A DNA stretch of 64,000 bases, taken from contig CACFAT010000004.1 of NCBI GenBank assembly GCA_902564385.1, forward strand, positions 22,669-86,668. Reading direction: 5' to 3'. The stretch comes from an uncultured Pelagibacteraceae bacterium. Its GTDB lineage: Bacteria > Pseudomonadota > Alphaproteobacteria > Pelagibacterales > Pelagibacteraceae. Of the stretch, positions 61,013 through 64,000 are shown in pieces. How positions within the stretch are numbered: position 1 is the stretch's first letter; each line of letters begins with the position of its first letter. A program made the translations under genes and the position numbers. The notes beneath the pieces are model-generated. The model was not told where the DNA came from. It saw nothing but the letters and a program-made list of their open reading frames with translations, and ran no database searches.

Positions 61013-62629
61013 TTATTCTGAAGTTTTAAATTTAGTTTTTTGAATAATAACCACAAACACAATTGGAATTATTAAAGTTATTAGTGTTACTGTTATTAAC
61101 AAAATACCTAGATCTGAATAATCGGCGGTGGTAAGAATAGCGCTTGTTACCTTATCTTTTACCTCTCTAGTAATAACATAAATTTCATTTAAATATTTAG
61201 TCCCCAAAGCACTTGCTGATAAAGCAAGATTTGTAAAAGATGCAAATACAGCAAAGAAAGTTGCTTTTAAGTGCGAAGGCGCATTTTTAGCAATCCATGC
61301 AAGCAAAGGTATCATTGAGACTTGTCCCAAAGGTGACTCAAGTGCAGTATTTAATATTGCAATAAACTTGGCATCAACAACTCCATTAGTAATTGATGAT
61401 GTCCAATTGTGAAATCCATAATACATTCCTACACTTGGTAAAAATAAAATTGCACCTGCAACAGATAAAATCACTATTATTCTAGCTATTGAGTTATTTG
61501 CCATAAAAGGTCTTAATAAAATAATACCCACAAGAGTTAAAACTGAAGCAATAAGTGATAACACAGAAAAAAATTGTTCATTGAATTCAAGAACATCAAT
61601 TTCAAACCAAGATAAACCTGGACCAGGTCCTGGCATTGCTCTAAAAATAAAAATTATTATTGCCGTTCCTACAACAGTAAGTCTTAAATCTTGAGGAAGT
61701 TCTTTAACTAATTTATTCATTAAAAATAGAATAATTGCCATTGAACCTACGAAAACAATTTCTTGAGCAAAAGGCACTTTGAATGATCCAATACCTAAAG
61801 TGAAAATAACAAAAACCAAGCTTCCACCTAGTATCCACCAGTTTACTTCAGTTTTTTCTGAAGGAGCATAATCTTGGTCACCCTCTAAACCTTGTTCAAT
61901 AAGCTTTCTTTTCTTTTGATTTTTTAGATATGAGGCAAGAAATATTCCTAGTACAGATACAATTGGAATAATTAAAGCATATATATAAATTGAACCGTAT
62001 AAACTTATCTTATCTGCTTGTTCAAGTTCGTCTACTCCTTTAAAGAGAATAACGTTAGCTAAAGCAACTAAAACAGTTCCACCAATTATTGCAAATCTTC
62101 CAAGAGTTTGCATTGTTGTATGCATAAGTTTGATTTCATCTCTTGAAAATTTATTTCCGCTGTCATCAACCAAGGGAACTGCTTCTACAGTCATAGCATC
62201 AGCTACAACATCTTGCACAACATAACCAATTGGAGCAAGTAAAACACTGATCACAAACCATGTTTCTACTGAAAGAATTGATGACATCCATTCAGTATGA
62301 ATTATTAAACCGTACATTATAATTAAACTTAATGAGATTAAGGATGCTCCTACAAAAACCATGTAATTTTTTTTATTCCAGATTAGATCAACAAGATGAC
62401 CCAAAGGCATCTTCAATGCCCATGGAATTCCAGCCCAAAAACCCAGTCCAGCAAGAAAAGCAGCAGACAAGTTTAGATAGTCTTTAACGAAAAAAGTTCC
62501 AACAATACCTGTTAGTCCTGAAATACCAGCAGCTAGATAAATCATCAATGGTGGTAGATAGGTCCACTTAAACTGTCTTCCTAAATCTATTAAAGTACTA
62601 TCTATAAATCTCAAAATTTTATTACTCAT
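61013..62629 (-). CDS. Folate/biopterin transporter-like (FBT family) MFS protein
   Basis: The 538-residue membrane protein has 12 or more hydrophobic helices. WAGIPWALKMPLGHLVDLIWNKKNYMV near residues 65-92 and GYVVQDVVADAMTVEAVP near 134-151 resemble the BT1/FBT family signature (cytoplasmic loop and D-x3-D-A-x3-E). FBT proteins move folates or pterins, and some members move S-adenosylmethionine or amino acids. Convergent with soxG. A link to folate-dependent demethylation is attractive but inferred from position. Confidence 0.65.
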   Translation of the reverse strand: MSNKILRFIDSTLIDLGRQFKWTYLPPLMIYLAAGISGLTGIVGTFFVKDYLNLSAAFLAGLGFWAGIPWALKMPLGHLVDLIWNKKNYMVFVGASLISLSLIIMYGLIIHTEWMSSILSVETWFVISVLLAPIGYVVQDVVADAMTVEAVPLVDDSGNKFSRDEIKLMHTTMQTLGRFAIIGGTVLVALANVILFKGVDELEQADKISLYGSIYIYALIIPIVSVLGIFLASYLKNQKKRKLIEQGLEGDQDYAPSEKTEVNWWILGGSLVFVIFTLGIGSFKVPFAQEIVFVGSMAIILFLMNKLVKELPQDLRLTVVGTAIIIFIFRAMPGPGPGLSWFEIDVLEFNEQFFSVLSLIASVLTLVGIILLRPFMANNSIARIIVILSVAGAILFLPSVGMYYGFHNWTSSITNGVVDAKFIAILNTALESPLGQVSMIPLLAWIAKNAPSHLKATFFAVFASFTNLALSASALGTKYLNEIYVITREVKDKVTSAILTTADYSDLGILLITVTLITLIIPIVFVVIIQKTKFKTSE

Positions 62630-62632
62630 AAA

Positions 62633-63073
62633 TTATTCTGTTAAATTTAATAATATTAATCCATTTTGTTTAGTTTCTTTACACCAAAGTTCATAACTTT
62701 CACAAACTCTCCACAAATGGTCAAATGCTCTTTGAGATAATTCCAAGGGAAAGTGACTTTTTGCATAATATAATTTTGGGATTTTCATTAATTGTTTAAT
62801 CATAGTATCTTTTTGTATTTGTAAAAGTCTTATAGTTTCTTGATTAATTTTTTTTTTTGTAGATTTATCTATGTAGTCATTGCTCTCAAGTTCTTTAAAC
62901 CACTTATCATGAAAATTTCCTGAACTAATTTCATTATAATCATCTGATGCAATAAATATTTCAAAAGCTTGAATATTAGTTAAATTTGGATTTTTAATCT
63001 TGATTTCATATATCTTTTGATAAATGATTTCGGCAACATATAATACAAATGGTCTCGATTTATCAGTTTCCAA
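62633..63073 (-). CDS. Unknown 146-aa protein
   Basis: I recognise no family. The product is soluble and mainly helical, with ends VAEIIYQKIYEIKI, a central KWFKELESNDYIDKSTKKKINQETIRLL and C-terminal AFDHLWRVCESYELWCKE. It lies three bases before the transporter start and ten bases after the GNAT gene on the same strand, so the three genes are probably one operon. Confidence 0.6.
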   Translation of the reverse strand: METDKSRPFVLYVAEIIYQKIYEIKIKNPNLTNIQAFEIFIASDDYNEISSGNFHDKWFKELESNDYIDKSTKKKINQETIRLLQIQKDTMIKQLMKIPKLYYAKSHFPLELSQRAFDHLWRVCESYELWCKETKQNGLILLNLTE

Positions 63074-63083
63074 ACTAAACTCC

Positions 63084-63554
63084 TCAAATATCTACTGAAT
63101 AATAGCATGAATTAGGATCATCTTTATAGTGGGCAAAAGGCCCACACTCTTTGAAACCAAAACTTTTAAAAAGTTTTCTAGCAGGTGCAAAAAAATCACC
63201 TGCACCAGTTTCGACACTTAGTTTAGTGATTCCTATTTGTTTAGATTTTTCAATAAGATGTGAAATTATTTTTCCACCATATTTTTTATTTCTAAACTTA
63301 TCTGAAACTCTTATAGATTTAAATTCTCCATGTGTTTCATCAAATAATTTTAAAGCTCCACAACCAATTAATTCATTATTTTCCCATAAACTCCAGAATT
63401 TTATACTTGGATCCTTTAATCCAGGTATATCTAATACATGCGAACTTCCCTCAGGAGAAACTGATCTTAATTCAATAAAATGCTTAGTTAGCAACTCATT
63501 TACTTGCGGATCATCAAAATTATTTTCTATTGATTTCATAGTTTTGAAAAACAT
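63084..63554 (-). CDS. GNAT family N-acetyltransferase
   Basis: The 156-residue product has the GNAT core: GCGALKLFDETHGEFKSIRVSDKFRNKKYGGKIISHLIEKSKQIG (about residues 62-106), with the acetyl-CoA loop in RNKKYGGK, then FAPARKLFKSFGFKECGPFAHY. It acetylates an unknown amine. The first gene of the minus operon with the 146-aa protein and the FBT transporter, divergent from the SRAP gene with only 36 bases between starts. Confidence 0.85.
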   Translation of the reverse strand: MFFKTMKSIENNFDDPQVNELLTKHFIELRSVSPEGSSHVLDIPGLKDPSIKFWSLWENNELIGCGALKLFDETHGEFKSIRVSDKFRNKKYGGKIISHLIEKSKQIGITKLSVETGAGDFFAPARKLFKSFGFKECGPFAHYKDDPNSCYYSVDI

Positions 63555-63590
63555 ATAATCTAAATTTAGATTAAACCAAGAAAATTAAAT

Positions 63591-64000
63591 ATGTGTGGAA
63601 GATACGTAATAACTAGCCCCGTTACAAAAACAAAAAAACTTGTTAAGTCAGCTATACAAGTTGATGATAATGAAAATTATAATGCACATCCATTTCAGAA
63701 ATTACCTGTGATTAAAAAATATAATAATGGAAATACTCTAGAAAATTTAAAGTGGGGAGTAGTACCTAGCTGGGCTAAGCAAAAAGATTTTAAACCTTTA
63801 ATAAATGCAAGACTAGAAACTATTGATGAAAAAGTGTCTTTCAAAAAATTAATTCGATTACATAGATGTGTAGCTGTAGCAGATGGTTTTTATGAATGGA
63901 AAAGAGAAAAAGAAAATAAAACACCTTATTATTTTTTAAGAGAGGATAAAAAGCTTATGTATTTAGCGGCTATTTATGACAATGATCAATTTTGTTTAAT
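63591..64000 (+). CDS. SRAP (YedK/HMCES-type) abasic-site protein, 3' end outside window
   Basis: From ATG 63591 the frame is open to the window end, giving 136 residues. It begins MCGRYVITSP, placing the conserved Cys2 that forms a thiazolidine link to abasic DNA, and has LKWGVVPSWAKQ, INARLETI and ADGFYEWKRE with the family Asn, Arg and Glu residues. SRAP proteins protect abasic sites in single-stranded DNA. Too short for an ORF list because it is cut by the edge. Confidence 0.9.
   Translation, partial: MCGRYVITSPVTKTKKLVKSAIQVDDNENYNAHPFQKLPVIKKYNNGNTLENLKWGVVPSWAKQKDFKPLINARLETIDEKVSFKKLIRLHRCVAVADGFYEWKREKENKTPYYFLREDKKLMYLAAIYDNDQFCL

Overview
This window looks like a piece of a SAR11 (Pelagibacterales, Candidatus Pelagibacter-like) chromosome. 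The DNA is strongly AT-rich and the genes are packed with overlaps or gaps of a few bases. No gene-free stretch exceeds 300 bases, there is no mobile element, tRNA, rRNA or CRISPR array, and the gene content is the marine osmolyte and one-carbon set typical of that group. The organism assignment is inferred from content and style, not from a marker gene.

Layout. 1-2.6 kb (minus): an overlapping three-gene operon, a GcvT-family protein, peptidase E and an FMN alpha-hydroxyacid dehydrogenase that runs off the left edge. 2.7-8.2 kb (plus): a Dpp/Opp-type ABC importer, with a terminator after the binding-protein gene and a homopolymer frameshift in the second permease, followed by a FadN-like beta-oxidation enzyme. 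10.4-11.8 kb (minus): a cyclophilin and a secreted HExxH protein. 11.9-16.6 kb: a 44-aa membrane protein, an agmatinase/guanidinobutyrase-type ureohydrolase, an aldehyde dehydrogenase, ArgE, a CsaA-like protein and a LysE exporter. 16.6-23 kb (plus): aconitase, YfgM-like, BamB-like, a cupin, ZapE and a frameshifted YjbQ. 23-25.6 kb (minus): photolyase and a DpaL-like lyase. 25.6-38.2 kb (minus): the nitrogen and methylamine block, with gmaS, two small membrane proteins, amt, a 136-aa protein, glxD/C/B, a second GlnT-like glutamine-synthetase relative, an FAD oxidoreductase, a winged-helix regulator and TMAO demethylase (tdm). 38.3-43.5 kb (plus): a betaine/TMAO ABC importer with a MORN protein and a membrane protein inserted in it. 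43.5-50.8 kb (plus): a GpsA-like dehydrogenase and a sugar ABC importer ending in a GH63 glucosylglycerate/mannosylglycerate hydrolase. 50.8-61 kb: trimethylamine monooxygenase (tmm), an iron alcohol dehydrogenase, a class I amidotransferase, fhs, and soxBDAG (sarcosine oxidase or N-methylglutamate dehydrogenase). 61-64 kb: a folate/biopterin-type transporter, an unknown protein, a GNAT acetyltransferase and the start of a SRAP gene.

How it fits together. Tmm oxidises trimethylamine to TMAO, the OpuA/Tmo-like transporter can import TMAO or betaines, and Tdm splits TMAO to dimethylamine and formaldehyde. GmaS and GlxBCD (MgsABC homologues) can route monomethylamine through gamma-glutamylmethylamide to N-methylglutamate. 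A SoxBDAG/MgdABCD-type enzyme then yields methylene-THF, with Fhs linking formate and formyl-THF. The usual dimethylamine monooxygenase genes are not in the window. The second GlnT-Glx-oxidoreductase-Amt block next to a separate gmaS is the part with the least settled function.
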